This document shows, piece after piece, positions 39,262 to 50,219 of a stretch of 64,000 bases of DNA. Numbering within the stretch: the first letter of the stretch is position 1; each line of letters begins with the position of its first letter. Source of the DNA: Opitutaceae bacterium (GTDB lineage Bacteria; Verrucomicrobiota; Verrucomicrobiia; Opitutales; Opitutaceae); the NCBI GenBank assembly GCA_002694885.1, contig NZNM01000072.1:36639-100638 (forward strand), given 5' to 3'. The translations under genes and the position numbers were made by a program. The notes under the pieces were generated by a model that was not told where the DNA came from, did no database searches, and saw only the letters and a list, made by a program, of their open reading frames with translations.

Positions 39262-40368
39262 ATGGAATTTAATCCCATCATCGTTAAGTTCGTTTACGCG
39301 GCAATCGTAGTTGTCGTGATCATGACGTTGTGTGCATACGCTGTTTTGGCGGAGCGTAAAATCTCCAGCTGGATTCAAGGCCGAGTAGGGCCGAATCGGA
39401 CCGCCCTCCCCATTATCGGTGGAATTCCTTTGCTCGGCCCGTTTTTGACGCGACTGGGAATTTTTCAACCGCTTCCAGACGGGCTAAAGTTTCTTTTCAA
39501 AGAGGACGTCGTCCCTGGCCATGTTAACAAGGTCTACTTTATCATGGCCCCAATCCTGTCCTTGGTTCCAGCGCTGACCACCGTCGCGGTTGTGCCATTC
39601 GGGCAGTTTGTTACGAAAACGGGAGAAGTAATTCCTCTGGTACTGGCGAACGTTAATGTGGGATTACTGTTCCTTTTCGCTGTTTCCTCACTGGGAGTGT
39701 ACGGCGTTGTGCTGGCAGGCTGGTCTTCGAATTCCAAATACCCGTTTCTAGGAGGGATTCGGGCTTCGGCTCAGATGATTTCCTATGAGCTTGCCATGGG
39801 CGTTTCCGTTTTGCCGGTACTCTTATGGGTGAACGCTCCCGGTAAAGAGGGGACCATGAACCTTTTTGATATTGCTCAGGCTCAAAATGGATTCTGGTTC
39901 GCCATGTGGATGCCTTTGTCGGCAATCATCTTTCTCGTCTGCCTGTTCGCGGAAACCAATCGCTTGCCTTTCGATATGGCGGAATCGGAAACGGAATTGG
40001 TTAGCGGGTTTCACACGGAGTACAGCTCTTTCAAATTCGGGCTCTTTTTTGTCGGCGAGTATGCCCATATGATAATCGGTTCGTGCGTATTCACACTGCT
40101 CTTTCTCGGAGGATGGAATCCGCTTCCGTTTGTGACTTTGGAAACACTGGGGATGGACAAAGGGATTCTCGGGGCCGCCCTATCAGTAGGTATCTTTCTC
40201 GGAAAGATGTGCGCCATGATGTTTTTATTCATGTGGGTGCGCTGGACGTTGCCACGATTCCGTTACGATCAGGTCATGCGTTTGGGGTGGTCGATCCTAC
40301 TACCACTGTCTATCGCCAATTTGATCGCTTATGCCCTAATTATCTTCTATCTGGATACCGCCCTGTAA
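39262..40368 (+). CDS. nuoH: NADH-quinone oxidoreductase subunit H
   Basis: ERKISSWIQGRVGPNRT, GGIRASAQMISYELAMGVSV, ETNRLPFDMAESETELVSGFHTEYSSFKFGLFF. Confidence 0.96.
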   Translation: MEFNPIIVKFVYAAIVVVVIMTLCAYAVLAERKISSWIQGRVGPNRTALPIIGGIPLLGPFLTRLGIFQPLPDGLKFLFKEDVVPGHVNKVYFIMAPILSLVPALTTVAVVPFGQFVTKTGEVIPLVLANVNVGLLFLFAVSSLGVYGVVLAGWSSNSKYPFLGGIRASAQMISYELAMGVSVLPVLLWVNAPGKEGTMNLFDIAQAQNGFWFAMWMPLSAIIFLVCLFAETNRLPFDMAESETELVSGFHTEYSSFKFGLFFVGEYAHMIIGSCVFTLLFLGGWNPLPFVTLETLGMDKGILGAALSVGIFLGKMCAMMFLFMWVRWTLPRFRYDQVMRLGWSILLPLSIANLIAYALIIFYLDTAL

Positions 40369-40404
40369 ACTCCTGTTTTTCGCTGAACTTCAACTATCAC
40401 AACA

Positions 40405-40944
40405 ATGTCGATTGTAATTAAGAGAAAGCCGCTGACCCTGATGGAGAAACTCTATCTTCCGGAAATCGCCCGGGGGCTTTCCACTACGTTCCGGAAGCTC
40501 TGGGAAAAACCGGTGACTCTTGAGTATCCAGAGCAAAGACCGACGATTCCGGAAGGCTATCGTGGCGTGCCTACTTTGGTTAAAGATCCTGAAGGCCGGG
40601 AAAAATGCGTTTCCTGCCAGCTCTGCGAATTCGTTTGTCCACCAAAAGCTATTCGCATCACCCCGGGCTCGATCCCGGAAGATAGCGACTACGCCCATGT
40701 AGAAAAGGCGCCTCAAGAGTTCGATATAGATATGCTTCGTTGCATCTATTGCGGGATGTGCCAAGAGGTCTGCCCAGAGGAAGCCATTTGGCTGCAAAAC
40801 CAGTTTTCCATGTCCGGCTACACGCGTGGGGAAATGGTCAATAACAAAGAAAAGCTGTACGAACTCGGAGGTACGCTCCCAGACGAGCACTTCAAGTGGA
40901 GGAAGAAAAAGGAATCTGCGGAAAAGGGAGGCGGGCACCACTAA
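40405..40944 (+). CDS. nuoI: NADH-quinone oxidoreductase subunit I
   Basis: CVSCQLCEFVCPPKAI and CIYCGMCQEVCPEEAI, two 4Fe-4S motifs. Confidence 0.96.
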   Translation: MSIVIKRKPLTLMEKLYLPEIARGLSTTFRKLWEKPVTLEYPEQRPTIPEGYRGVPTLVKDPEGREKCVSCQLCEFVCPPKAIRITPGSIPEDSDYAHVEKAPQEFDIDMLRCIYCGMCQEVCPEEAIWLQNQFSMSGYTRGEMVNNKEKLYELGGTLPDEHFKWRKKKESAEKGGGHH

Positions 40945-40975
40945 GAGTTAGCCGACTGCGATAAAGGCGATAAGC

Positions 40976-41491
40976 ATGACGGACGTTTTCTTCTACATAT
41001 TTTCCACAGTGGCTCTGGCGGCTGGAATTGGAGTGGTCCTTAGCCGAAACACGGTCAATGGAGCGATGTTCCTGATTGGGACCTTTCTCAGCATGGCAGC
41101 GATATTCGTACTGCTAGAGGCTTACTTTCTGGCTGTCATCCAAGTGCTGGTCTACGCGGGCGCGGTGATGGTTCTCTTCCTTTTCATCATTATGCTTTTA
41201 GATGTGAGGGAATCGGCTGCCAAAAAAACTAGCGTCTATACGTGGGTCGCCAGTGTTATCGGCCTAGCTATTCTAATTGTTGGAACAGCTTCCATCGTAT
41301 CCGCGGATTCGATCAAAACCAAGGCGGCTGCCCTTCCTGAACCAAGCGGCGCCAGTCTCAAGCCTTTTGGCTATGAACTTTTCACGACGTACTTGCTACC
41401 CATGCAGGTGACGGGATTTCTGCTATTGATAGCGATGATCGGAGTAATCGCCTTGAGCAAGAAACTGAATACTGACGGATCGGCAAAATGA
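40976..41491 (+). CDS. nuoJ: NADH-quinone oxidoreductase subunit J
   Basis: [30 protein letters not shown]. Confidence 0.95.
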   Translation: MTDVFFYIFSTVALAAGIGVVLSRNTVNGAMFLIGTFLSMAAIFVLLEAYFLAVIQVLVYAGAVMVLFLFIIMLLDVRESAAKKTSVYTWVASVIGLAILIVGTASIVSADSIKTKAAALPEPSGASLKPFGYELFTTYLLPMQVTGFLLLIAMIGVIALSKKLNTDGSAK

Positions 41492-41790
41492 TAGGGCTAG
41501 AACACTACATCATTGTCAGCTGTCTGCTGTTCTCCATAGGCTTTTTCGGGGTTCTTTTACGAAAGAATACCCTGGTCATCTACATGTGCCTCGAGTTGAT
41601 GTTGAATGCCTCGAACTTGGCCCTCGTCGCTTTCTCCCGTTACAATGGAGGCATGGGCGGCAACGTTTTCGTCTTTTTTATCATAACCGTAGCGGCGGCG
41701 GAAGTCGCAGTTGGCCTGGCCATAATCGTGGCATTGTTCCGGAAGCGGCAAACAGTGGAAGTTGAAGAATTGAATACGCTTAAGAATTGA
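41488..41790 (+). CDS. nuoK: NADH-quinone oxidoreductase subunit K
   Basis: [58 protein letters not shown] overlaps with nuoJ and nuoL. Confidence 0.96.
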   Translation: MIGLEHYIIVSCLLFSIGFFGVLLRKNTLVIYMCLELMLNASNLALVAFSRYNGGMGGNVFVFFIITVAAAEVAVGLAIIVALFRKRQTVEVEELNTLKN

Positions 41791-43688
41791 TGGGTTCAGA
41801 ATTATACGCATACGGATTGCTGGCGATCCCTCTGTTTTCCGCCACCTTAATTGCGTTCTTCTTTCGGAGGAGCGGTGGCATAGCGGCGGGCGTTTCCATA
41901 GCAGCAGCAGCCCTTATCTTGGCGACGGCGTTGCATTTGATATTCAAGGTAGACAATTTTGAATACAACGCATCGTGGATAGAAATCGGCTCATTCAGCG
42001 TCGATTTTGGGTTCCTGATTGACGATCTAGCCAAGCTGATGCTCTTCGTCGTGGCGTTTGTCGGTTTTCTGGTTCACGTATTCAGTTATGGGTACATGAA
42101 AGAAGATCCGGATCGGGGGCGATTCTTTGGAGGCCTATCGATCTTCATGTTCTCCATGCTTGGCCTGGTGATCGCCAGCGGATTGGTTACGCTTTTTATT
42201 TTCTGGGAGTTGGTAGGTTTCAGTTCCTACATGCTGATTGGCTTTTACCTGGACAAACCCAGCGCGGCGGCCGCCTCGAAGAAAGCGTTCATCGTTAATC
42301 GGGTGGGGGACTTCGGCTTTCTGATCGGGATTGTAATGGTCTTCTCCCATTTTGGCACCTTCAGCCTTTCATCGCTGGCTGGAGTTTTCCATGGCGACGC
42401 GACGCTTTTGGATTCCGCTTCGATGACCGCGATTGGATTGCTGCTGTTTTGCGGTACGGTTGGAAAGTCAGGCCAATTGCCCTTGCACGTGTGGCTTCCC
42501 GACGCGATGGAGGGACCGACGCCGGTTTCCGCCTTGATCCACGCGGCGACGATGGTAGCGGCTGGCGTATTCCTGTTGTGCCGTACTGGGTTTTTAATGA
42601 CGGCTGATGCCTTGCATGTAATTACTTGGGTTGGTGTAGCAACGGCATTGGTTGCCGGTTTCACGGCTATCGCGCAGCGGGACATAAAAAAGATCCTGGC
42701 TTATTCGACAGTTTCGCAGCTGGGCTACATGGTGGCAGCATTTGGATTAGGCAGCCTTGTGGCTCTCGATGGTGGAGCCAGCCATGGACACGCGGTCGTT
42801 ACGGGTGGTGTTGCAGCGGCGATGTTCCATTTAACCACCCATGCGTTTTTCAAGGCCTTGCTCTTCCTTGGATCGGGATCGGTGATCCATGCCTGCCATC
42901 ACGAACAAGACATTTTTCGTATGGGCGGCCTGGCGAAGAACATGCCGATAACGTTTTGGACGTTTACCATCGGTTTGCTGGCTTTGATAGGCACACCTTT
43001 CATCACGGCAGGATTCTATTCCAAAGATGCTATCTTGGCCTTAGCCTATCAACAGAGCGCTCCTGCGTTTTTCTGTCTGGTTCTGGGAGCGGTATTAACC
43101 GCGTTCTACATGATCCGTCTTTGGAAAATCGCTTTTCTTGGCAGCCCGAAATCCGAGAATGCTGAACGCGCTACAGAAAACGGCCTAGTGATGACTGCGC
43201 CATTGTGTTTGCTAGCTATCGGATCGGCGCTTGGCGGGTTTGTTTGGGCGTATCCCGAAGCATTGAGGCCGATCATTGAGGTAGGGGAAAGCGTTGCCCA
43301 TGGTGAGCATCATACGACGGTAGCGATTTTTAGTATCGTCGCTTGGGCAATCGGTCTTTCAGCAGCCTGGTTCGTATACCAGGGTGGAGCAGAGAAGGAT
43401 CGGCTAGAATCGTCGGCAAAACCTCTGTATCAGATTTTCAAGGAGAAATTCTATTTCGATCAGGTTTACGATTGGTATATCGCTAAGGTGCAACAGCGCG
43501 TCGCCATGACACTCCACTTCATGGAGCAGATCGCCCTTTCCGGGCTCATCATTCGCGGCATGGCTGGCGTGGCCGGTTTGATTGGAATTGGTCTGCGATC
43601 GCTACACGTCGGAAACCTTCACAATTACGTGTATTGGTTTCTTGGAGGCCTAGCTCTGTTTTGGGCGTTGGTTGTCGGTATTTTCTAA
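41787..43688 (+). CDS. nuoL: NADH-quinone oxidoreductase subunit L
   Basis: [81 protein letters not shown]. Confidence 0.97.
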   Translation: MMGSELYAYGLLAIPLFSATLIAFFFRRSGGIAAGVSIAAAALILATALHLIFKVDNFEYNASWIEIGSFSVDFGFLIDDLAKLMLFVVAFVGFLVHVFSYGYMKEDPDRGRFFGGLSIFMFSMLGLVIASGLVTLFIFWELVGFSSYMLIGFYLDKPSAAAASKKAFIVNRVGDFGFLIGIVMVFSHFGTFSLSSLAGVFHGDATLLDSASMTAIGLLLFCGTVGKSGQLPLHVWLPDAMEGPTPVSALIHAATMVAAGVFLLCRTGFLMTADALHVITWVGVATALVAGFTAIAQRDIKKILAYSTVSQLGYMVAAFGLGSLVALDGGASHGHAVVTGGVAAAMFHLTTHAFFKALLFLGSGSVIHACHHEQDIFRMGGLAKNMPITFWTFTIGLLALIGTPFITAGFYSKDAILALAYQQSAPAFFCLVLGAVLTAFYMIRLWKIAFLGSPKSENAERATENGLVMTAPLCLLAIGSALGGFVWAYPEALRPIIEVGESVAHGEHHTTVAIFSIVAWAIGLSAAWFVYQGGAEKDRLESSAKPLYQIFKEKFYFDQVYDWYIAKVQQRVAMTLHFMEQIALSGLIIRGMAGVAGLIGIGLRSLHVGNLHNYVYWFLGGLALFWALVVGIF

Positions 43689-43717
43689 CGGTTTTGAATG
43701 ACTTCCAGATTCTCTGT

Positions 43718-45241
43718 ATGAACGAATTCTCTTCATTAGTTCAATATTCCATCGCGGTTCCGCTTTTTTTGGCTTTCATAACTCTATGGGCCAAGAACTG
43801 GGGAAGACCTGCCGTACAGATCGTCGCGGTAACTGGATTCGCGATTCCTCTGATTCTGGCTCTGTTCGCCTGGATGCTCTATAATCCTGCGGAACCAGGT
43901 GGATATGCTTTTGTTAGCGATTTGGATACCGGATTAAGCCTCATTGGGATCAGTCTGCATCTAGGTTTAAACGGCGTCAGCCTACCTTTGTTTGTCATGG
44001 CGGCCACGGTAGGGCTGGCGGCAGGATTGTACGCCGCTCAATCGAAGGCGGAGAATCTGCATCGATACCTTTTCTGCTTGCTCGTCATGCAGGCAGGATT
44101 GATGGGAGTGTTCGCCTCTATAGACATCTTCTTTTTCTACTTTTTCCACGAACTGGCGCTGATCCCGACGTTTATCATGGTGGGAATCTGGGGAGGCCGG
44201 GATCGCAATTATGCGGCAATGAAGATGACGATCTACCTGACCCTGGGCGCGATGCTCTCGCTGGTCGGATTGATTGCCATCTATGTCAAGAGTGGGGCGG
44301 GATCTTTTGACCTGATTACACTAAAAGCGCATCTGGCCCAAGCCCCCTTGGCCGAGTCGATTCAAAACTACGCTTTCGGGCTGCTTCTTTTCGGATTTGG
44401 AATTCTCGTATCCCTTTGGCCTTTGCATACCTGGGCTCCCCTTGGATACGGAGCAGCTCCCAGTTCCGCTGCGATGCTTCATGCTGGCGTGCTGAAAAAG
44501 TTCGGACTCTACGGCCTGATACAGGTAGCCATTCCCTTGCTGCCAAACGGCGCTAGCCTCTGGGAACGATGGATCGTCTGGCTCGCTCTAGGCAATGTGT
44601 TGATAGTCGGGTTTATCGCCATGGCTCAGAAGGATTTGAAACAGCTTATTGGATACAGTTCGGTAATGCATATGGGATATGCATTTCTGGGAATCGCGGC
44701 AATGAGTGTTCTCGGAGTAGGGGGTGTAGTCATAATGATGGTAGCTCACGGTTTAACTGTGGCCCTTCTCTTCATGCTCTCCACCATGGTTCACCACCGG
44801 ACGCAGACATTCGAGATGGGCGAAATGGGAGGCTTGGCGAAAAAAGCTCCCGTGCTGGCAGCATTTTTCGTGTGCGCTATGATGGCTAGTATTGGACTCC
44901 CGGGGCCGGGCCTAGCCAATTTTTGGGGAGAGCTTTCAATATTCCTAGCCGTATATGAATTTAAGAATTGGCTCATTTTCGCAATCGTCGCGGGTATCGT
45001 GATCTCGGCAATCTATGGCTTAAGAGCGATCGCCAGCGTATTCTTAGGGGGCGAGTCGGACGAGTTCGTGGAATCGCAGAAGGAGGTTTCCGTTGTCGAC
45101 ATGAGTTGGAGTGAACGAGTCCCCGCCTTGATCTTGATCATCTTGCTTTTCTTTGTCGGCTTCTTTCCCAAGACGATCACGGAGTCGCTTTACGATTCCC
45201 TCGAACTAGAACCCGTATACGCTAAAGGCGATAACGACTAG
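43718..45241 (+). CDS. nuoM: NADH-quinone oxidoreductase subunit M
   Basis: FFFYFFHELALIPTFIMVGIWGGRDRNYAAMKMTIYLTLGAMLSL, MAQKDLKQLIGYSSVMHMGY; start moved to ATG 43718. Confidence 0.96.
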   Translation: MNEFSSLVQYSIAVPLFLAFITLWAKNWGRPAVQIVAVTGFAIPLILALFAWMLYNPAEPGGYAFVSDLDTGLSLIGISLHLGLNGVSLPLFVMAATVGLAAGLYAAQSKAENLHRYLFCLLVMQAGLMGVFASIDIFFFYFFHELALIPTFIMVGIWGGRDRNYAAMKMTIYLTLGAMLSLVGLIAIYVKSGAGSFDLITLKAHLAQAPLAESIQNYAFGLLLFGFGILVSLWPLHTWAPLGYGAAPSSAAMLHAGVLKKFGLYGLIQVAIPLLPNGASLWERWIVWLALGNVLIVGFIAMAQKDLKQLIGYSSVMHMGYAFLGIAAMSVLGVGGVVIMMVAHGLTVALLFMLSTMVHHRTQTFEMGEMGGLAKKAPVLAAFFVCAMMASIGLPGPGLANFWGELSIFLAVYEFKNWLIFAIVAGIVISAIYGLRAIASVFLGGESDEFVESQKEVSVVDMSWSERVPALILIILLFFVGFFPKTITESLYDSLELEPVYAKGDND

Positions 45242-45264
45242 AGGTTCCCAGTATTGTACACCTA

Positions 45265-46782
45265 ATGCCAACGGAATACCTACAACAAATAGCGGAATCG
45301 AATAGCTGGGGAGCCATCGGACCAGAGCTGGGCTTGGGCATTCTCGCCTTGCTACTGCTCGGCCTCGAAATCTTGCTTCCCAAAGTTGCGCACAGCGTGA
45401 TCCCGCGCATCGCGGTAATTGGACAGCTCGCAATCTTAGCCAGTCTCCTTTGGGGGGGGATGAGCGATGCAACCGTAGGCGAAGCCTTTGGCGGCATGAT
45501 TCGATTTGATGAAACGGGACAAATTTTCCGTATCTTTTTTCTGATTACATCGGTTTTTGTCAGCTACTTGGGAATGGTTAGCCTCGATCGGAAGACACTT
45601 CCCCAGATAGAGTATTTCCACATCTTGCTGGTTGTGACTGCGGCCTTAATGCTGCTGGCCCAGGCGAATCATTTCGTAATGCTTTTCGTCGCCTTGGAAA
45701 CAGCGACGGTGGGTTTCTATATTCTAGTAAGCTATTTTCGAGATACGGTGGTGTCTTTGGAGGCCGGTTTGAAGTATCTGATTATGGGGGCTCTCAGTTC
45801 GGCGATTTTGCTTTTCGGAATAGTTCTCCTCTATGGAGCCGGGAGCAATCCGGCCCTGATGGGTAGTAGTACGGATCCCATGAACTTTGGGAATCTCAGC
45901 CGATTCCTTTCGGCCAATCCAGCGGATACGCTAGGGCTATTGGGAATGCTATTGGTTCTTTCGGGTATAGCTTTTAAGATTGGGGCATTCCCGTTTCAGA
46001 TTTGGGTTCCCGATGTCTATCAAGGAGCTCCTATTCCGACAACCGCCCTTTTGGCGATTGGCTCGAAAGCGGCAGGGTTTGCTATGCTCATGCGATTGGT
46101 TGACGTTTTCTCCCCGCTTGGCGATTGGATTTACCCGCTTCTCTCAGCTCTGGCTGCCTTGACCATTTTATTCGGAAACCTGGCCGCCTTGACCCAACGG
46201 AATTTAAAGCGGCTCATGGGTCTATCGGGAGTGTCGCACGCGGGTTTTCTCATGCTTGGGGTTATCGCAAGCCGTACCGTTGAGTGGGCGAGTACGGCTG
46301 TCATGTTCTATTTGTTCGCTTACCTCTTGGCATCGATCGCGGTTTTCGCGGTGTTGGCGCACATCGAAGGGACGAGCGATTCGGAGTTGAGCTTGGACGA
46401 TCTTGGAGACTTGGCCAAACGGAACGGATTTCTCGGTTTGGCTCTCGCAGTGGGGATCGGTTCTCTGGCCGGCATTCCGCCGCTGGCTGGTTTTATAGGC
46501 AAGCTGCTAATTTTCGTGGCCGCATTTCAAGCGGAACATTATGGCCTATTGGGCGTAGCGGTAGTTGGAGTTGTGATCTCGATTTATTACTACTTTGGCG
46601 TCATCAAGGCCGCATTCTTCGAGGCGTGGCGTTTCAGCGAAGATGAAGAACAAGGCGAAGAACCTATACCAGGCGCGCGGCTGGGTTTCTTCGGAAAACT
46701 TGCGATTGTCGCGGTCGTGGCTGGAACGATAATAATAGGATTCTACCAAGGGCCGCTTAGCAGTTTGTTAGCGGGCGGGTAG
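45265..46782 (+). CDS. nuoN: NADH-quinone oxidoreductase subunit N
   Basis: FVALETATVGFYILVSYFRDTVVSLEAGLKYLIMGALSSAILLFG, FPFQIWVPDVYQGAPIPTTALLAIGSKAAGFAMLMR. Confidence 0.96.
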   Translation: MPTEYLQQIAESNSWGAIGPELGLGILALLLLGLEILLPKVAHSVIPRIAVIGQLAILASLLWGGMSDATVGEAFGGMIRFDETGQIFRIFFLITSVFVSYLGMVSLDRKTLPQIEYFHILLVVTAALMLLAQANHFVMLFVALETATVGFYILVSYFRDTVVSLEAGLKYLIMGALSSAILLFGIVLLYGAGSNPALMGSSTDPMNFGNLSRFLSANPADTLGLLGMLLVLSGIAFKIGAFPFQIWVPDVYQGAPIPTTALLAIGSKAAGFAMLMRLVDVFSPLGDWIYPLLSALAALTILFGNLAALTQRNLKRLMGLSGVSHAGFLMLGVIASRTVEWASTAVMFYLFAYLLASIAVFAVLAHIEGTSDSELSLDDLGDLAKRNGFLGLALAVGIGSLAGIPPLAGFIGKLLIFVAAFQAEHYGLLGVAVVGVVISIYYYFGVIKAAFFEAWRFSEDEEQGEEPIPGARLGFFGKLAIVAVVAGTIIIGFYQGPLSSLLAGG

Positions 46783-46879
46783 CTAATCACTCGGTTGGTT
46801 AGCGGTACCACATTAGTCAGATGGAGTTTCTGGTTCCTTTTGTTGCTAGGGTGGTGTAAACTGCAGGGTAGTTTTTCTA

Positions 46880-47398
46880 ATGCGCTACTTCGTGGCAGTT
46901 CTATTCTCTTCTCTTTTCGCTACCTATTGCTGGGGAGCGAACCTGCGGGTTGACGCTTCCAAGACGATTAAACCGCAATCCTTGCAGATGAAAAAACTGC
47001 AAAACGAGAAGAATTCCATTCTGCAGCAGAAGCGATATTCTACGAAGCTGCTCAAGCAGGCAGAATCTCGCTACCAGGGAAAGAGGCAGTCGCCTTCAAT
47101 AAACAAGGCGTCTAACACCATGAGTAAACTGAACCAAGTGGATGCGCGTATTGGCCAGAAAGAATCCAGGCGCCAGCCTCGACCATTGGAACAGGTGGTC
47201 AAATCGTCTGATGCCTTCGAAAAGGCCTACAACAAGGCTCTTACTCTCGAGCTCTCCAAGCGGGCCGCCGCTCAAGTAGAGCAGTCCAAAATCAAGAAGA
47301 AGAAAGCCAGTCAGAAAGCTATTAATCGAGATGCCAGATCCCGCCCGAAGATCGAGGAAGGCTTCAACATTCAGCGAGTTGGCCAGCAAGCCAAGTGA
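46880..47398 (+). CDS. Secreted basic hypothetical protein
   Basis: Signal peptide MRYFVAVLFSSLFATYCWGA followed by K/Q/R-rich coiled sequence. Confidence 0.5.
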   Translation: MRYFVAVLFSSLFATYCWGANLRVDASKTIKPQSLQMKKLQNEKNSILQQKRYSTKLLKQAESRYQGKRQSPSINKASNTMSKLNQVDARIGQKESRRQPRPLEQVVKSSDAFEKAYNKALTLELSKRAAAQVEQSKIKKKKASQKAINRDARSRPKIEEGFNIQRVGQQAK

Positions 47399-47433
47399 CC
47401 AAACGACATTGAAGGCTATTTATTGCGCCCAAT

Positions 47434-47757
47434 TTAAGACTCGTTGCGAATCTTATCCTTGGCAGTCTCGCACTCGTCTTGAATACGGTTTTTCTCGCTA
47501 GAGATCTGCTTGCGAATCGCTTCCGCTTCCTGCATCTCCCCTTTTGAAATAGCATCGCCAAGCTTTTGATTAAGGAATATTTCTCGCTCAGCTGCTTTGG
47601 CCCGATATTTTTCGTCGATCTCAGCCAAAGCTTTTTTTTGCTCATCCGTGAGGGGCTTTTCTTGAGGGCTTTCGCTGTTCAGGCGTTCCATAGCTAATTC
47701 GTAAGCTGACTTCATAGTTTCTTTCCCTCGCAGAGTTCTCGCGGAATTGCAATCCAT
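47434..47757 (-). CDS. Small coiled-coil hypothetical protein
   Basis: 107 aa charged helical ORF: YELAMERLNSESPQEKPLTDEQKKALAEIDEKYRAKAAEREIFLNQKLGDAISKGEMQEAEAIRKQISSEKNRIQDECETAKDKIRNE. Confidence 0.55.
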   Translation of the reverse strand: MDCNSARTLRGKETMKSAYELAMERLNSESPQEKPLTDEQKKALAEIDEKYRAKAAEREIFLNQKLGDAISKGEMQEAEAIRKQISSEKNRIQDECETAKDKIRNES

Positions 47758-49392
47758 CTAGAGCATACCGGCAGCGAGGCAAAGACTGGCATAGGAAGCG
47801 GGAAATAGGGTCAGCCATCTAACCGGGAAATTCCATGCCCGGTTGTAGCCGTGGAATAGAAGCGCGAGCAGGGCCAATGATAGGCCGAATAGCGCTGGCG
47901 TAGCAGGATCCGAGAAATTGATATGCGTATAGCCGAATTGATCGATAGATTTGAGACAGCTTTGCATCGTCCAGATAATCAGATGAGCGGCGTGATTGAA
48001 TAGTATCGATATTGGAGCTAAGAAAAACGTCGAGAACGCGAGCGACAGAAAGCCAGAAATTATCGCGAGGGAAGCTAAGGGGAGCATAATTACATTGGCA
48101 AACACTCCGAATATAGGTATTGTATTGAAATATATAATACTGAATGCGAAAGACGCAATGAAAGCGGCGAAGCTGATCGCGAGGCTATTGATTATAAAGC
48201 GCCCGGCTTTATCGATTGCTTTATGGCTCGCGCGCCATAGGTCCTTGGGCATTGTCGCGAAGGGAGACCATTTTTTACACAGGAGGTTGCCCATAGGAAC
48301 GCCGTACAAGAGTATGGCGGCTACGGTTCCGTAGGATAGTTGAAATCCGGCGAGGTACAATTGCAAGGGATCGACTGCGAGGCAAATTAGAGCCGAAAGA
48401 ACCAAAGCGTTGAGCGAGGCCGCTTGCCGCTTGCTTGATAGACAGAGGTAGTAGCAAGCAATCATCAACAACGCCCGCCAAGCGGATGGGGCTCCACCTG
48501 TCATCATTACAAACAGGGCTATTAGAGCTAAGTTAGGTATAGGTATCCATTTTCTAGGTATCCGCATTAGCGTAAACAAAGCGTGTCCGCAGGCTGCGAT
48601 AACGCCAATGTGAAGTCCACTTATGGCGAATAAGTGCATGGCGCCATTTTCTAAAAATAGTTGTTCTTGGTCGTTGGATAGCTCGCTTCTCATCCCCAGC
48701 ATCATTGCCCGATATGGGCCCGACTCGGTTTCGGATTCACTGAAGCCGAGCTTCAATGCTTGGCTAGCTTTCGATCTAAGCTCGTAAAGCCACTGATCCA
48801 AAGAACCGCGTGGCGGATCGATTGAGATTGCCGTAGCGCGAGTAAAGAGAAGCGAGACACCAGAATTTCGGAGATAGGAGGAGAATCCGGTTCCGGTTTC
48901 CGATGTATCCAAAGGGGAGAGAACGCCTTTGGCTCTTAGAGTAGAGCCGATTCTTAGGGCCTCTTCGAATCGTTCATCTTTTACGGGCGCTACCGAGAAA
49001 TAGGTTTCACGATTTTGAACGTGTTCGAGGTGTCGGTTTGCGATGGTGATGCGAGCAATGCCTCGAGCCTTTGAATGAGTGGATTCGTATAGCCGGGAAA
49101 TTTCCAATTCAAGGGTGGCTTCTCTATCAGGATACTCATGTGGACTGGGAAAACCGTTGTCCGTCTGGGCGATGTAGACGTATCCGGCCAACGCTGACGT
49201 CGACAGCAAAGTCGCCGCCCAGAAGGCGAAGCGTCGATTGGCGGTCACAGCCGTAGTGAGCGCGAGAACAATGAGGACTGCGTAGAACCAGGCGTGAATC
49301 TCAGAAGGGAAAAGACGGCCTGCTATAATTCCTAAAGCAAAAGGAGCCAGCAGCCATAGCAGCGGAACTCGAGATGGGGAATCAGTGGCCAT
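47758..49392 (-). CDS. ComEC/Rec2 family competence protein
   Basis: GTGFSSYLRNSGVSLLFTRA, MMLGMRSELSNDQEQLFLENGAMHLFAISGLHIGVIAACGHALF, FVMMTGGAPSAWRALLMIACYYL; no obvious C-terminal metallo-beta-lactamase domain. Confidence 0.85.
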   Translation of the reverse strand: MATDSPSRVPLLWLLAPFALGIIAGRLFPSEIHAWFYAVLIVLALTTAVTANRRFAFWAATLLSTSALAGYVYIAQTDNGFPSPHEYPDREATLELEISRLYESTHSKARGIARITIANRHLEHVQNRETYFSVAPVKDERFEEALRIGSTLRAKGVLSPLDTSETGTGFSSYLRNSGVSLLFTRATAISIDPPRGSLDQWLYELRSKASQALKLGFSESETESGPYRAMMLGMRSELSNDQEQLFLENGAMHLFAISGLHIGVIAACGHALFTLMRIPRKWIPIPNLALIALFVMMTGGAPSAWRALLMIACYYLCLSSKRQAASLNALVLSALICLAVDPLQLYLAGFQLSYGTVAAILLYGVPMGNLLCKKWSPFATMPKDLWRASHKAIDKAGRFIINSLAISFAAFIASFAFSIIYFNTIPIFGVFANVIMLPLASLAIISGFLSLAFSTFFLAPISILFNHAAHLIIWTMQSCLKSIDQFGYTHINFSDPATPALFGLSLALLALLFHGYNRAWNFPVRWLTLFPASYASLCLAAGML

Positions 49393-50200
49393 TAAAAGGA
49401 AAATGATTAATGAAAGTCGTCCCACTGATGGGCAAAGGCTGTCGCATGCCTGCTCTTAGGTATCTTGATGCGCCATCGACGGCTTCTTCGATTTCGAGGC
49501 CTTTGGCGAGTCCCGCTGTGATGGCCGAGCTTAGAGTGCATCCGCTTCCGTGAGTATCGATACCTAGAATACGAACTTGCTCGTAAGTTTTCAAGGTTCC
49601 GTTGGGCATGGCCAGTACGTCGAACAGATTATCACCGGGCAGGTGCCCCCCTTTAATGAGAAAGGCGGCTCGATATTTTTCGGATAAATTTGCGGCCGCA
49701 ACCTCAAAATCGGCTATGTTTTCCAGTTTTCGCCCAAAAATAATCTCAACTTCGTCTAAATTGGGGGTGACTATGGTCGCAAGCGGCAGGAGCTGGCTTT
49801 TGATCAAAGAGATGGCCTCCGGTTGCAAGAGGGTAGCTCCGCTGGAAGCGACCATAACTGGATCGACGACGATGCGCGGCCTTGCCGACAATTTTTGTAG
49901 CTCGTGGCAAACGGCGCTTATAATCTCTTCGTTGAATAGCATGCCTGTTTTAACGGCAGCAGGTTTGTAGTACTCATCGACCTGTTTGATCTGCGCAGCG
50001 ACCTCCTCGGGAGGGAGGGCGTGAATAGCGGAAACGCCATTAGGGTTCTGAGCCGTTACGCAAGTAAGCGCGGTTGTTCCGTACACTTGGTTGGCGGCGA
50101 ATGTCAGTAGATCGGCTTGAATACCTGCGGCCGCGCCTGAATCCGATCCGGCGATGGAAAGAGCTACGGGAAGCGATTCGGACGGGGTGTTCGACTCCAT
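49382..50200 (-). CDS. thiD: Bifunctional hydroxymethylpyrimidine kinase/phosphomethylpyrimidine kinase
   Basis: ALSIAGSDSGAAAGIQADLLTFAANQVYGTTALTCVTAQNPNGV, VVDPVMVASSGATLL, VTPNLDEVEIIFG, DTHGSGCTLSSAITAGLAKG. Confidence 0.95.
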   Translation of the reverse strand: MESNTPSESLPVALSIAGSDSGAAAGIQADLLTFAANQVYGTTALTCVTAQNPNGVSAIHALPPEEVAAQIKQVDEYYKPAAVKTGMLFNEEIISAVCHELQKLSARPRIVVDPVMVASSGATLLQPEAISLIKSQLLPLATIVTPNLDEVEIIFGRKLENIADFEVAAANLSEKYRAAFLIKGGHLPGDNLFDVLAMPNGTLKTYEQVRILGIDTHGSGCTLSSAITAGLAKGLEIEEAVDGASRYLRAGMRQPLPISGTTFINHFPFNGH

Positions 50201-50219
50201 GAACCATTAGGATGCAGCG

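Noticed and set aside
37057-46749. Antisense and alternate-frame ORFs within nuo genes
   Set aside because: Shadow ORFs of conserved nuo coding sequences; no independent coding evidence.
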